The translations under genes were made by a program, and so were the position numbers. Shown here piece by piece: positions 16,404-25,109 of a stretch of 64,000 nt of DNA (positions are counted from its first letter, which is position 1; every line of letters begins with the position of its first letter). Below the pieces are notes generated by a model that was given only the letters and a program-made list of their open reading frames with translations, did not search any database and was not told the origin of the DNA. The DNA is from Natronomonas salsuginis (GTDB lineage: Archaea; Halobacteriota; Halobacteria; Halobacteriales; Haloarculaceae). The stretch covers positions 1-64,000 of the forward strand of contig NZ_QKNX01000004.1 in NCBI RefSeq assembly GCF_005239135.1, read 5' to 3'.

Positions 16404-16857
16404 AAACGCCGCCGAATCCGGCGACGTGGAGCGTCGCGGTTCCGTCACACCGGACTCGTGGGCCGACGCCGAGGCCCGATACGACGCGCTCGGTCCCACC
16501 GCTCAAGCCGTCGTCCGCGAGGTCGCGCGCGCGATGGCGTTCGACCGCGAGGAGTACGACGAGCGGGTCACGGGCAACGTCGTCGAGACGGCCCGGCAGG
16601 CGCTGTTCGCCGAGACGCTCGCTGTTCGAGTGGGATCGCGCGCGGCGTTCGACGCGTGGCGCGAGACGTACCCCGACGACGTCCGCGTCGCCGGCAGCGA
16701 CAACGTCGACCGCGTCGCCTGGCACGTTTCGCCCGCCGCGGGGGCCGCTGTCGCTGCGACGTTCCAAAACGAGCCGGACGCGGCGGTCGCGACGGTGCGC
16801 CGGATGGCGTTCAATCGCCTGTACCGCGAGCGGTTGACCACGGGTGGGGCGGAGTGA
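16393..16857 (+). CDS. DUF5809 family protein
   Basis: 154 residues, all-helical prediction. Core segment ALGPTAQAVVREVARAMAFD, then EEYDERVTGNVVETARQALF, and the conserved Trp-containing NVDRVAWHVSPAAGAAVAAT. It belongs to the haloarchaea-specific DUF5809 family, which typically sits next to DUF5810, as here. No catalytic motif is evident. Its TGA overlaps the GTG start of the Nudix gene, so the three genes form one transcription unit. Confidence 0.82.
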   Translation: MTSENAAESGDVERRGSVTPDSWADAEARYDALGPTAQAVVREVARAMAFDREEYDERVTGNVVETARQALFAETLAVRVGSRAAFDAWRETYPDDVRVAGSDNVDRVAWHVSPAAGAAVAATFQNEPDAAVATVRRMAFNRLYRERLTTGGAE

Positions 16858-17495
16858 CCGACGACGCCGACGATGGGACTCGAAGGTCCACCTCGACCCT
16901 CGACCTGAGTCCCACGGAACACGAGTGGCCGGTGCTCGAATCGGTCGTCGAGTACGAGACGGGGTGGTACACCGGCGGGTACGATCTCGTCGAACTCCCC
17001 GACGGGCGGACGAAGCGCTACTACTGGGCCGAACTGCCGCCCGCGGTGGTCGTCGTCGCCGTCGTCGACGATCCGTCCGGCTTCGGGCTCCCCGTTCCCG
17101 AGACGGACGCGCCCGCCGGCCCCGCGGTCGTGATGGTCGAGCAGTACCGGCCGCCGATCGGCGAGCTCTGCTACGAACTCCCGGCCGGGATCGTCGAAGG
17201 CGACGAGGGCTACGCCGACGCCGCCGCGCGTGAACTCGAAGAGGAGGTCGGACTCGTCCCCGAGTCGATCGAGCTCCTCGAGGACTTTTGGTGTTCGACC
17301 GGCGTGCTCAGACACCCCCGTGGGATCGTGTGGGCCGAGGGGTTCAGCCGCGGCGAGCGGAAACTCGACGGGAGCGAGTTCCTCGACGTGGTCACCGTTC
17401 CGGTCGAGGGGGCGCTCGACGTCGCGCGGCGCGATCCGGCCAACGACGCGACCATCGAGGGGCTGCTGTTGGCGCGCGCCGACGGCCACCTCTGA
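16854..17495 (+). CDS. Nudix hydrolase (ADP-ribose pyrophosphatase-like)
   Basis: 213 residues from GTG 16854, chosen because it overlaps the upstream stop (GTGA) and gives a family-like N-terminus. The Nudix box is complete at residues 112-134: GIVEGDEGYADAAARELEEE then VGL, matching G-x5-E-x7-REUxEExGU. The preceding VVMVEQYRPPIGELCYELPA is typical of the ADP-sugar/ADP-ribose pyrophosphatase subgroup. Expected to hydrolyse a nucleoside diphosphate linked to another moiety. Confidence 0.9.
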   Translation: MTDDADDGTRRSTSTLDLSPTEHEWPVLESVVEYETGWYTGGYDLVELPDGRTKRYYWAELPPAVVVVAVVDDPSGFGLPVPETDAPAGPAVVMVEQYRPPIGELCYELPAGIVEGDEGYADAAARELEEEVGLVPESIELLEDFWCSTGVLRHPRGIVWAEGFSRGERKLDGSEFLDVVTVPVEGALDVARRDPANDATIEGLLLARADGHL

Positions 17496-17508
17496 CCGCG
17501 ACGACAAT

Positions 17509-17517
17509 TTCTATAAG
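17509..17517 (+). promoter_or_regulatory. TATA-like box of the rhodanese gene
   Basis: ttctataag lies 23-31 nt before ATG 17540, the spacing of a leaderless haloarchaeal promoter, which supports that start over further-upstream codons. Confidence 0.55.
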
Positions 17518-17539
17518 CCCTCCAGGGCGTACGAACGGT

Positions 17540-17899
17540 ATGGACGGCGAAATCACCGCCGAAGAACTCCGGGAACTGCTCGATTCGGACGTCGATCTCT
17601 GTATCGTCGACATCAGGTCACCAGGGCAGTTCCGCCGCAGGCACATCCCCGGCAGCGAGAACGTCCCGTTTCCGGAGCTGACGGCTCGGATCGAGGAGTT
17701 CCCCGAGCGCGACCGCGTCGTGACGGTCTGTCCGCACGGCCAATCGAGCGTGCAGGCGGCGCGGCTCATCGCCTCCTACGAGGGGTTCGACGGGCGCGTC
17801 GAGTCGCTCAAACCCGGCATCGACGGGTGGCCCTACGACCTCGAAACGGACGCGGAGCCGACGGCTACCTCGGCGGACGGTCCGGACGCACCGTTTTAA
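17540..17899 (+). CDS. Rhodanese-like sulfurtransferase domain protein
   Basis: 119-residue single rhodanese domain: CIVDIRSPGQFRRRHIPGSE then NVPF is the CH2A-like motif, and the active-site loop is VTVCPHGQSSVQAARLI with catalytic Cys64. It ends KPGIDGWPYDLETDAEP plus a disordered tail. Likely transfers sulfur or acts in redox/sulfur trafficking. Partner unknown. The start at 17540 is preferred because an upstream frame extension overlaps the Nudix gene and lacks homology. Confidence 0.9.
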   Translation: MDGEITAEELRELLDSDVDLCIVDIRSPGQFRRRHIPGSENVPFPELTARIEEFPERDRVVTVCPHGQSSVQAARLIASYEGFDGRVESLKPGIDGWPYDLETDAEPTATSADGPDAPF

Positions 17900-18035
17900 T
17901 TCGGTACCGAATCGCGCCTCCTCGACGGAGCACAAGTCCTCCAAACCGACCGTGTGTCGTTTCGCTGCGCTCACAGCGGCGGCTTCCCAGCGAGAAATTT
18001 GCACAGAAAAGGAGGTCGATGGCGGTTAGAGGGCG

Positions 18036-18329
18036 TTAGGCGACATTGAACCCCTTCTCCCGAAGGAACTCCTCGATCCGACCGAGGTGGTTGCCCTGGA
18101 GTTCGATCGAGCCGTCCTCGACGGTGCCGCCGCAGGCGAACTTCGATTTGAGATCCGACGATAACGAATCCATGTCGACGTCCCGCGGATCGAACCCTTC
18201 GATGACCGTTACCTCCTTACCGTATCGGCGCTCGTCGATGCGGATGTTGATCTCCTGAGACTCCTTGGCGACGTCCTCGCAGACGCAGAGCTCCTCAGGG
18301 AGTCCACACGTCGAGCAGACTTCCGACAT
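18036..18329 (-). CDS. Translation initiation factor aIF1 (SUI1 family)
   Basis: 97 residues. N-terminal zinc knuckle [19 protein letters not shown] with Cys 5, 8, 15 and 17, then the SUI1 domain: [56 protein letters not shown]. It promotes start-codon selection on the 30S subunit. Monocistronic, with a TATA-like box 25-33 nt upstream. Confidence 0.95.
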   Translation of the reverse strand: MSEVCSTCGLPEELCVCEDVAKESQEINIRIDERRYGKEVTVIEGFDPRDVDMDSLSSDLKSKFACGGTVEDGSIELQGNHLGRIEEFLREKGFNVA

Positions 18330-18353
18330 TACAGTTCGCGTTACACGACGGCT

Positions 18354-18362
18354 GTATTAAAC
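18354..18362 (-). promoter_or_regulatory. TATA-like box of the aIF1 gene
   Basis: Minus-strand gtttaatac is centred about 29 nt before the start codon at 18329, fitting a leaderless transcript. Confidence 0.5.
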
Positions 18363-18363
18363 A

Positions 18364-20595
18364 CTATCGGGACCCCCTGCCGGGCTTTCGCAGCCGGCCG
18401 GCCAGTTTCGACCGGTCCGCGCGCACCGCGTCGAGATCCACCCGAACGCGGGCAGCCGCCGTCTCGTCGACGCCGGGGCCGTAGCGTGCGCGTTCGTACG
18501 CCCGTTCGATCCGCCGCAGGCGCTCGTCGGCGTCGGCGAAGAACTGCCTCGGCGTCTCGCCCGGTGGTTTCGCCCGTCCGTCTCGCGATTCGAGGTAGAC
18601 GGCGCGGCGATACGCACCCGCCACGACCGCCTCGGGCGACCCCTTCGGCAGTCGGCGGAGCCACCACTCGCGGTACAGTCGGGTCACCACACCGCTGCGA
18701 CGAGCGCCCACGAGCGCGAGTATCGCGACGCCGAGTCCGAACCCGAGTTGCTCACCGCTCGGTAGCGGGACCGACGCCAACGGCGACGTCGACTCCCCGT
18801 CGGCGTCCGCCTCCCGGTCGCCGATGTCGGGTCCGTCAGCCACGGTCGCCGTCGGTTCTTCACCCCCAGCGGCGGGCGTTTCGGTCCCCGTCTGTTCGGG
18901 CGTTTCCGTCCCCGATTCGGGGTCCGTTTCGGTTCCGTTCGTCGTCCCATCGGCTGAGAGGCCGCTACCCGCTCCCGCGCTCTCGCTTCCGTCGCGGACC
19001 TGTTGTGCGGCCTCCTCGCGCGGTTCCGAGGGTGTGGGGTCGAACTCGATCCAGCCGTGTTCGGGGAAATACACCTCGACCCACGCGTGCGAATCGTAGC
19101 CGCGGACGACCCACTCGTCGTCGCCGACCTGCTCGCCGGGCGTGTAGCCGACCGCCATCCGCGCGGGGATCCCCTGCGTTCTGAGCATCGCCGTCATCGT
19201 CGTCGCGAAGTACGTACAGTAGCCCGCGGCCATCTCGAAGAGGAACGCGTCGGCGATGTCACCGCGCGGTCGATCGACGTCGAGACTGTACTCGTACTCC
19301 GTGCGGAACCAGTATTCGAGGACGCGAGCGGTGTCGTAGGGGTTCTCGGCGTTCGCGGTGAGTTGGTCCGTTCGCTGTGTGACTCGATCCGGCATGTCGG
19401 TCGGGAGCTGGGTGTATCGAGACTCGACGTCGTCCGGATAGTCCGTCCCCGCGTTTCGGAGTTCGTCCGCGGACGCCACGGGGATTTCGCTTTCGACGGT
19501 GTACGACTCGCCCGCCTGTAGCGTGCTGGTCGGCTCGAAACTCCCGCCCGGCGTGACCTGCACCGGCACCGGGACGCCGTCGATCCGGATCGGTTCTCTC
19601 GCCGCCGGAAGCGTCGCGATCGTGGACTCCGCCGTGTACTCCTGTTCGAGTCGCCGCGTGTCACCGGGTGGCCCCGGAAGCCGACCGTCGTATCCGCTCG
19701 ACGACCCGCTCCGAACCCAGCCGCCCCCCGTGTAGCGATCGTACGTCCCGACTCGCCAGTAAGCGGGCTCGTCGGCCTCGACGGTGTATCGCCGCTCGGA
19801 GGTGAGTTCGACGGGGCCGGTGACGGCGACGCTGTCCCCGGCGTACACCAGGCTCGATTCGATCGTCGACCCGGACTCCCCGAAGTCGCTCTCGGGAAGC
19901 ACCGCTCCGATCGCCCCTGGGACGACGCCGACGAAGAGCGTCAGCGTGACCATCGCGGCGACGGCGACGGCGACGGTGTCGACGTTCCCGAACCGCTCGC
20001 CGCGGCGCTCACAGTCCCCGATCGCGACGGCGATAGCGACGCCGACCACTCCCACGAACGTCTCGCCGTTGGTCGCGTCGCCGGTCAGGACGACGAGTCC
20101 CAACGCGACACCGCCCACCACGCTCGCGGCGACGTATCGCCGCCGGACGGCGAGATACCACGTCAGAAACACCGGTCCGGGGGCGATCGCCAGCGCCCAC
20201 ACGTCGGCGTTGACGATCCGGAGTACCGACAGCCCCGAGAGCAACGCCGTGATGTCGTCGAGAATCGGTTCGGCGAGCACGAGGAAACTGCCGCCTCCCG
20301 GTAGCGATCTGATGTACAGATACGTCCCGACGGTTCCGGCCGCCACCGAGACGACCGTCGCCGTCCGGGGACGGATCACCCGCGCGGCGACCGTTCCGAC
20401 GACGACCGAGCCCACCACCGCGTAATACAGCGGCGTCGGATCGCCGGTAATGACGCTGATCCGGTGTAACACCGATAGAAACGCGCCGAGAACGACGACG
20501 ATGCCACCGAGCGCGATGGCTCGCAGCAGCGGCAATCGTCCGACGGCGGCGGACGCGCCGCCGACGATCCTCGCTCTCGGGTCAGCGACGCTCAT
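18364..20595 (-). CDS. Transglutaminase-like membrane protein (DUF3488/DUF4129)
   Basis: 743 residues: about six N-terminal membrane helices (DUF3488-like, residues 15-230), an extracellular region with the transglutaminase-like Cys-His-Asp core (AAGYCTYFATTMTAMLRTQG; then GYDSHAWVEVYFPEHGWIEF), a low-complexity Thr/Glu linker, one more membrane helix near 630, and a cytoplasmic DUF4129-like tail. Last gene of a MoxR-DUF58-transglutaminase operon found widely in bacteria and haloarchaea, with unknown precise function, probably envelope protein maturation. Its ATG overlaps the upstream stop (ATGA). Confidence 0.92.
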   Translation of the reverse strand: MSVADPRARIVGGASAAVGRLPLLRAIALGGIVVVLGAFLSVLHRISVITGDPTPLYYAVVGSVVVGTVAARVIRPRTATVVSVAAGTVGTYLYIRSLPGGGSFLVLAEPILDDITALLSGLSVLRIVNADVWALAIAPGPVFLTWYLAVRRRYVAASVVGGVALGLVVLTGDATNGETFVGVVGVAIAVAIGDCERRGERFGNVDTVAVAVAAMVTLTLFVGVVPGAIGAVLPESDFGESGSTIESSLVYAGDSVAVTGPVELTSERRYTVEADEPAYWRVGTYDRYTGGGWVRSGSSSGYDGRLPGPPGDTRRLEQEYTAESTIATLPAAREPIRIDGVPVPVQVTPGGSFEPTSTLQAGESYTVESEIPVASADELRNAGTDYPDDVESRYTQLPTDMPDRVTQRTDQLTANAENPYDTARVLEYWFRTEYEYSLDVDRPRGDIADAFLFEMAAGYCTYFATTMTAMLRTQGIPARMAVGYTPGEQVGDDEWVVRGYDSHAWVEVYFPEHGWIEFDPTPSEPREEAAQQVRDGSESAGAGSGLSADGTTNGTETDPESGTETPEQTGTETPAAGGEEPTATVADGPDIGDREADADGESTSPLASVPLPSGEQLGFGLGVAILALVGARRSGVVTRLYREWWLRRLPKGSPEAVVAGAYRRAVYLESRDGRAKPPGETPRQFFADADERLRRIERAYERARYGPGVDETAAARVRVDLDAVRADRSKLAGRLRKPGRGSR

Positions 20596-21629
20596 GCGAT
20601 CGTCCCCGTCTCGGTCGGTGCGATCGATTCCGTACGCTCTTGGCGATTCGAGTCCCGCTCGGGTCCGATCTCGAGTCGCCGGCCGGCCACCGTGGCGGTC
20701 ACGTCGTCACCCTGCCCGCGAACGTACACGTCTGCTCGGTCGCGCTCTCCCGCGGCCACCGTCCCGCCGCCAGTCCGCGCGAGCAGTCGAAGCGCGGTGA
20801 CCGACCCGCCCGGACGGCTCGTACACTCCCCGTCGGCGACGACGACGGTGGCGGTGCGACCCATCGCGTCCAACCGGGTGAGGAGGCTCGTGACGGCCGA
20901 CGCCATCGCGTCGGCGTCGTCCGAATCGGATTCGCCGACGATCATGACGCGGTCGCGCGTCGTGCGTCCCCCGTACTCGGCGACGAGGAACTCCTCGTCG
21001 GGTCGCTTCGCGCTCGCCCGCCAGTGGATGTCGCCCATCGTATCCTCGGTGGTGTACTCGCGCAACCGCTCGAACATCGATCGATCGGTACCGCCACCGC
21101 CGCTCGTGAGCCGGGACAGCGCTCGCGCCTCGACGTCGTACACGGTCGGATACACGAGGACGGTCTCGGCTTCCTCCTCCCCAGTGACCGCCGAGAACAG
21201 CCCGAACGAGTCCGAGATCCGACACCGAGCCGGTCCGACGCGGTGTTCGCCGCGGCGATCGAGTTCGACGGTGTACTCGAACTGACCGCCGTGACCGATC
21301 GCTTCAGTCACGGGATTCGTGGTCCCCTCGGGTACCGCGAGTCCGTCTCCCACCGGTTCGACGACGGTGCAGGGCGCGCTTGACTCGACGGTGACGCGCA
21401 CCGTTCGGCGGTCGCCCGGGAAGCCGGCGTCGATACTGGCTCGGTCGACCTTCGGGGCGTCCGCCCGAAGCGTCTGTACCGCACCGATGAGGAGCGCGGA
21501 CGCACCCGGGACGACGACGGCACCGAGCGAACGCATACCGAACGCGCTCCCGAGCGCGAGCGCGAGGCCGACGACGGCCGCGGCTCCGAGCCCCCGCCGC
21601 GTCGGTCGAAGCTGTCGGAGGGCCGCCAT
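20592..21629 (-). CDS. DUF58 domain protein
   Basis: 345 residues. Two hydrophobic segments near the N-terminus (GLGAAAVVGLALALGSAFGM, then VVVPGASALLIGAV) precede a beta-rich region and the DUF58 (vWA-like) signature REYTTEDTMGDIHWRASAKR followed by RDRVMIVGESDSDDADAM. DUF58 proteins partner with MoxR ATPases encoded alongside, as here, two bases downstream of the MoxR gene. Confidence 0.9.
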   Translation of the reverse strand: MAALRQLRPTRRGLGAAAVVGLALALGSAFGMRSLGAVVVPGASALLIGAVQTLRADAPKVDRASIDAGFPGDRRTVRVTVESSAPCTVVEPVGDGLAVPEGTTNPVTEAIGHGGQFEYTVELDRRGEHRVGPARCRISDSFGLFSAVTGEEEAETVLVYPTVYDVEARALSRLTSGGGGTDRSMFERLREYTTEDTMGDIHWRASAKRPDEEFLVAEYGGRTTRDRVMIVGESDSDDADAMASAVTSLLTRLDAMGRTATVVVADGECTSRPGGSVTALRLLARTGGGTVAAGERDRADVYVRGQGDDVTATVAGRRLEIGPERDSNRQERTESIAPTETGTIA

Positions 21630-21631
21630 CG

Positions 21632-22603
21632 CTACCCCTCGACCGGCACCGTTTCGAGCGCGTTCGAGACGAGCGATTCGGCGTCGGGGTCGCCCGGGCG
21701 CGTCCGTATCCGGTGGGCGAACACCACGGATGCGGCCGCCTGTACGTCGTCGGGGATCACATACGACCGTCCGTCGAGGATCGCTCGTCCCTGCGCCGTG
21801 CGGACCAGCGCGATAGAGCCGCGGGGACTGACGCCCAACTCGGCGTTCTCCCGCGTGTAGCGGGCGAGGCGAGTGACGTACTCTCGGATCGGCTCGCTGA
21901 CGTCGACCGAAGCGGTCGTCGCCCGGATCGCGCGAAGATCGTCGACCGAGGCGACCGGGGTGAGCGCCCCGATCGCGTGCCCGCCGATCGCCCGTTCGAT
22001 GATCGCCGTTTCGTCGTCGGCGTTCGGATAGCCGAGACGCAGTTTCAGCATGAACCGATCCAGCTCCGCTGCGGGGAGTTCGTACGTCCGCTCGCGCTCG
22101 ATCGAGTTCTGCGTCGCGATAACGACGAACGGGGACGAGATCCCGTGCGTGCGGCCGTCGACGGTGACCTGCTGTTCCTCCATGGCTTCGAGCATCGCCG
22201 CCTGGGTCTTCGGCGGGGCGCGATTGATCTCGTCGCCCAACACGACGTTCGCGAAGATCGGCCCGGGGCGGAACTCGAACTCCTCGGTTTTCCGGTCGTA
22301 GACGTTCGTCCCCGTGATGTCAGCGGGCAACAGATCCGGGGTGAACTGCACGCGCTTGAACGAGCAGTCGAACGACGACGCGATGGCGCGCGCGAGCATC
22401 GTCTTTCCGACGCCGGGGACGTCCTCCAAGAGAATGTGTCCTCCACCGAGCAGTCCCGCAACGAGCTGTTCGATCGACGCTCGGTTGCCGACGATAACGC
22501 TCCCGGCATTCTCGATGACCGCCCGCGCGACGTCGCCGGCCCACTCCGCGTCGGCCGGTCGCCCGTCACCGCCCACGGTCCGCGGATCGGTCGCATCCGT
22601 CAT
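21632..22603 (-). CDS. MoxR-type AAA+ ATPase
   Basis: 323 residues with Walker A GVGKTMLARAIA (in LLEDVPGVGKTMLARA), Walker B VVLGDEINRAPPKTQAAMLE and the sensor region FVVIATQNSIERERTYELPA. The C-terminal lid (SPRGSIALVRTAQGRAILDG) is typical of MoxR. These ATPases act as chaperones that activate or insert cofactors in vWA-domain partners. The downstream DUF58 and transglutaminase genes are the likely clients or partners. First gene of the operon. Confidence 0.94.
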   Translation of the reverse strand: MTDATDPRTVGGDGRPADAEWAGDVARAVIENAGSVIVGNRASIEQLVAGLLGGGHILLEDVPGVGKTMLARAIASSFDCSFKRVQFTPDLLPADITGTNVYDRKTEEFEFRPGPIFANVVLGDEINRAPPKTQAAMLEAMEEQQVTVDGRTHGISSPFVVIATQNSIERERTYELPAAELDRFMLKLRLGYPNADDETAIIERAIGGHAIGALTPVASVDDLRAIRATTASVDVSEPIREYVTRLARYTRENAELGVSPRGSIALVRTAQGRAILDGRSYVIPDDVQAAASVVFAHRIRTRPGDPDAESLVSNALETVPVEG

Positions 22604-22756
22604 GGACTAAACACGATCGGCCGACCGATCGGACGGTCACTCCGCGGCTCCGGTGCATCGCTGCGTGTCATTACCGACCGAACGGGTCCCACGGACGTAA
22701 GCACTACGGCGGTACACGTCGGGTCGCCGGGCGTCCGGTCGATCGAGACGATCGCG

Positions 22757-23047
22757 CTATCTGACGGTGAACACCGGCTCGGAGACGCTCTCGCTCTTAC
22801 ACGTCGGGCATCTCGACGGCCGATTGATCAGCGAATCGAACCCGTCGAACCCGCAGTCGCGACACTCGGGTGGTGCCGCGAGCAGCCGTTCGTCGGTTCC
22901 GTCGAGCGACTTCGAGATGTGTTCGACGTGCGTCAGCGCCGCCGCGGTCGTGATCTCGAACTCGGTCGCGATCTGGCCGGCTTCGGCGGGTCGCTCGCGG
23001 AGAAACGAGGCGATGCGCTGTCGGGTGGTCCGCTCTGCACCCTGCAT
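22757..23047 (-). CDS. Small HTH plus zinc-ribbon regulator (COG3357-like)
   Basis: 96 residues: a winged helix (TTRQRIASFLRERPAEAGQI, then TTAAALTHVEHISKSLDG) followed by a zinc ribbon with two CxxC knuckles (ECRDCGFDGF and SRCPTCKSES). This fusion is a predicted archaeal transcription factor type. No ligand or target is known. A monocistron between the MoxR operon and the nucleotidyltransferase. Confidence 0.85.
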   Translation of the reverse strand: MQGAERTTRQRIASFLRERPAEAGQIATEFEITTAAALTHVEHISKSLDGTDERLLAAPPECRDCGFDGFDSLINRPSRCPTCKSESVSEPVFTVR

Positions 23048-23131
23048 ACTCCGCGTTCGAGGTCACTGCACAAAACGGTACTGCCGACACCGGCGGTTCG
23101 CGGCCGTTCACCGCCCCCGCACCGCCGGAGA

Positions 23132-24097
23132 TCACTCGCCGTTCGTCAACTGGGTGTGCGCACCGATGAGCGCGCCGGCGAGGTCGATGTCCTCGATGCG
23201 GGTCCCCTCGTCGATGATCGTCTCGTGGATCTCACAGCCGTCGATCGTCGCGCCCTCGAAGACGATCGATCGGTCGAGCGTCGAGTCAACGATCTCCGCG
23301 TCGGCCATCACGTGGACGTTCTCGCCGATCGTCGACCGCTCGACTGTCGCCGATTCGGCGATCACGCTGTCGCCGTTCAGCTCCCAGGCGATCGCCTCGA
23401 GGTACGACCGCGGCGTCCCGATGTCGAACCACGGCTCCTCGAAGGTGAACGCGTGGACCGGCTCGCGGCTCTGGAGCCACTGGAGGAACCACCCGGGCTC
23501 GTCGGGGTTGTGCCCGTCCTTGAGGTACTCCTCGAATCGGAGCGACCTTCGTGGGAAGCCGTAGCAGGCGATCGAGACGAGCGTGCTGTTCGGCTCCTCG
23601 GGTTTCTCCTGGAACTCGACGACACGGTCGCCGTCGAGTTCGACGAGTCCGTAGGATTTTGCCTTCTCCCGGTCCCCCACGTCGTACGCCGCGAGCGCGG
23701 CGCTCCCGCGATCCTCGAAGAAGTCCACGAAGTCGGACAGATCGAAGCCAATGAGATTGTCGCCCGCCACGACGAGGAGGTCGTCGTCGATCCCCTCGCG
23801 GTCGACGAGCTGCCGAAGCGCGCCGACGACGCCGAACTTCTCGTCTTCCTCGACCGTCTCTTCGACCGAGAGAACCGGCTTCTCGAACGCGCTCTCTGCC
23901 AAATGCCTCTCGAACTCCTCGGCGAACCGCTCGTTCGTCGAGACGTACACCTCTTCGATCCGATCGTCGGCTTCGAGCGCGCCGAAGATTCGGTCGATGA
24001 CCGTCGTCTCGCCGATCGGTAACAGCATCTTCGGCCGATGCTTCGTGATGGGCCACAGCCGCGTCGCATAGCCCCCCGCGAGTACGACAGCTTTCAT
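23132..24097 (-). CDS. Sugar-phosphate nucleotidyltransferase
   Basis: 321 residues from ATG 24097. N-terminal nucleotidyltransferase signature MKAVVLAGGYATRLWPITKH then RPKMLLPIGETTVIDRIF, and LLVVAGDNLIGFDLSDFVDF with the metal-binding Asp. The C-terminal third shows left-handed beta-helix hexapeptide repeats (SATVERSTIGENVHVMADAE). It makes an NDP-sugar, probably dTDP- or UDP-glucose-like, for glycan or S-layer glycosylation. Sugar and base are not assignable. A longer frame continues 5' to 24640 but lacks homology and overlaps dph6. Confidence 0.9.
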   Translation of the reverse strand: MKAVVLAGGYATRLWPITKHRPKMLLPIGETTVIDRIFGALEADDRIEEVYVSTNERFAEEFERHLAESAFEKPVLSVEETVEEDEKFGVVGALRQLVDREGIDDDLLVVAGDNLIGFDLSDFVDFFEDRGSAALAAYDVGDREKAKSYGLVELDGDRVVEFQEKPEEPNSTLVSIACYGFPRRSLRFEEYLKDGHNPDEPGWFLQWLQSREPVHAFTFEEPWFDIGTPRSYLEAIAWELNGDSVIAESATVERSTIGENVHVMADAEIVDSTLDRSIVFEGATIDGCEIHETIIDEGTRIEDIDLAGALIGAHTQLTNGE

Positions 24098-24149
24098 TAC
24101 CCCGACAGACAGAGCGAGCGGGTAAGTGCTTTTTTGTCTCGCCCACGCA

Positions 24150-24159
24150 TTTATATACG
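24150..24159 (-). promoter_or_regulatory. TATA-like box upstream of the nucleotidyltransferase
   Basis: Minus strand cgtatataaa lies about 52-62 nt before the ATG at 24097, implying a short 5' leader of about 25-30 nt rather than a leaderless mRNA. Confidence 0.4.
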
Positions 24160-24335
24160 ATCGTGGGGCCATCGACGGCATGCCCTGACCGAGGCGGCGG
24201 CCCGCCCAGGCGGTTGCGGGAGCGTGGGCACCTCCCGATGCGACCGGACTCGATCGGCGTCGATTCCGCGAGCACGGCACACGGGTCGCCACGATCGAGC
24301 GTGCCGTCTGTTCGCCAGTCCACCCGACACCCCGC

Positions 24336-25067
24336 TCACCGACTATCGGAATCGCCCAGCCATGCGTCCGTGATCTGCAAACTTCCTCGAACTCCGTCGA
24401 ATTCGGTCTCGTATTCGAGGCGAATCGGCCGCTCCATGTGCGGCCCGTCGGTGACAAGCGTCTCGAACTCCCCGCCTTCACCGAGAATGTGGATCCCGTA
24501 GGCCTCGTTGAGTTCTTCCAGCTCCGCGAACGCCTCGGCGTCCAATCGCCGACCGAGCCACGACTCGTCGAGCCCCGCCGCGGCGACCCTGACGATCGTG
24601 ATCTCGAAGCCTGCATCGAGCATCGAGTCGGCCAACTCACGGGGGTTCGCCCGCCACAGCGGCGCGAACAGCTCCGCGTCGAGCCGCTCGCACATCGCCT
24701 CGATCCGATCGGTCTGGTAGCTGCTCTCGATCGCGCCGGCGGTGACGCCGCCGATCCCGCCTAGCTCCTCGGCCAGCGCTTCGAGCGCGGCTTCGAGCGG
24801 TTCGAGTTCGCGGTCGCCACGAGCGCCCGAATCCTCGTCGTCGGTGGCGCCCGCCTCGAAGTCGGCCGGTCGAACGTCGACCAGCGGGATCCCGATGCTC
24901 TCGGCCGCGAGTTCGGCCAGCTCGGTCGCCGGCATGTGGTACATGAACGACTCGCCCGACGGATGGACGGTGACGAGTCGTTCGACGGGAGCGTCGCGCT
25001 CCAGCGCTCGATACAGCGCCCACGCCGAGTCCTTCCCACCCGAAAAGAGGCTCACCCACGGATCCAT
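24336..25067 (-). CDS. dph6: Diphthine--ammonia ligase
   Basis: 243 residues. The PP-loop ATP-pyrophosphatase motif is at residues 7-13 (LFSGGKDSAWALYRAL), followed by GVTAGAIESSYQTDRIEAMC and LFAPLWRANPRELADSMLDA, with GIHILGEGGEFETLVTDGPH, which are signatures of the MJ0570/Dph6 family. It completes diphthamide on elongation factor aEF2. The start MDPWVSLFSGG is family-typical. Confidence 0.93.
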   Translation of the reverse strand: MDPWVSLFSGGKDSAWALYRALERDAPVERLVTVHPSGESFMYHMPATELAELAAESIGIPLVDVRPADFEAGATDDEDSGARGDRELEPLEAALEALAEELGGIGGVTAGAIESSYQTDRIEAMCERLDAELFAPLWRANPRELADSMLDAGFEITIVRVAAAGLDESWLGRRLDAEAFAELEELNEAYGIHILGEGGEFETLVTDGPHMERPIRLEYETEFDGVRGSLQITDAWLGDSDSR

Positions 25068-25109
25068 ACGATGGCTATTCGATCGGTGAGTAAATGGCCG
25101 TCGGTTGGT

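Noticed and set aside
23132-24640. Nucleotidyltransferase frame extended to 502 codons
   Set aside because: Upstream codons overlap dph6 on the same strand in another frame and lack homology. MKAVVLAGG at 24097 is the standard start.
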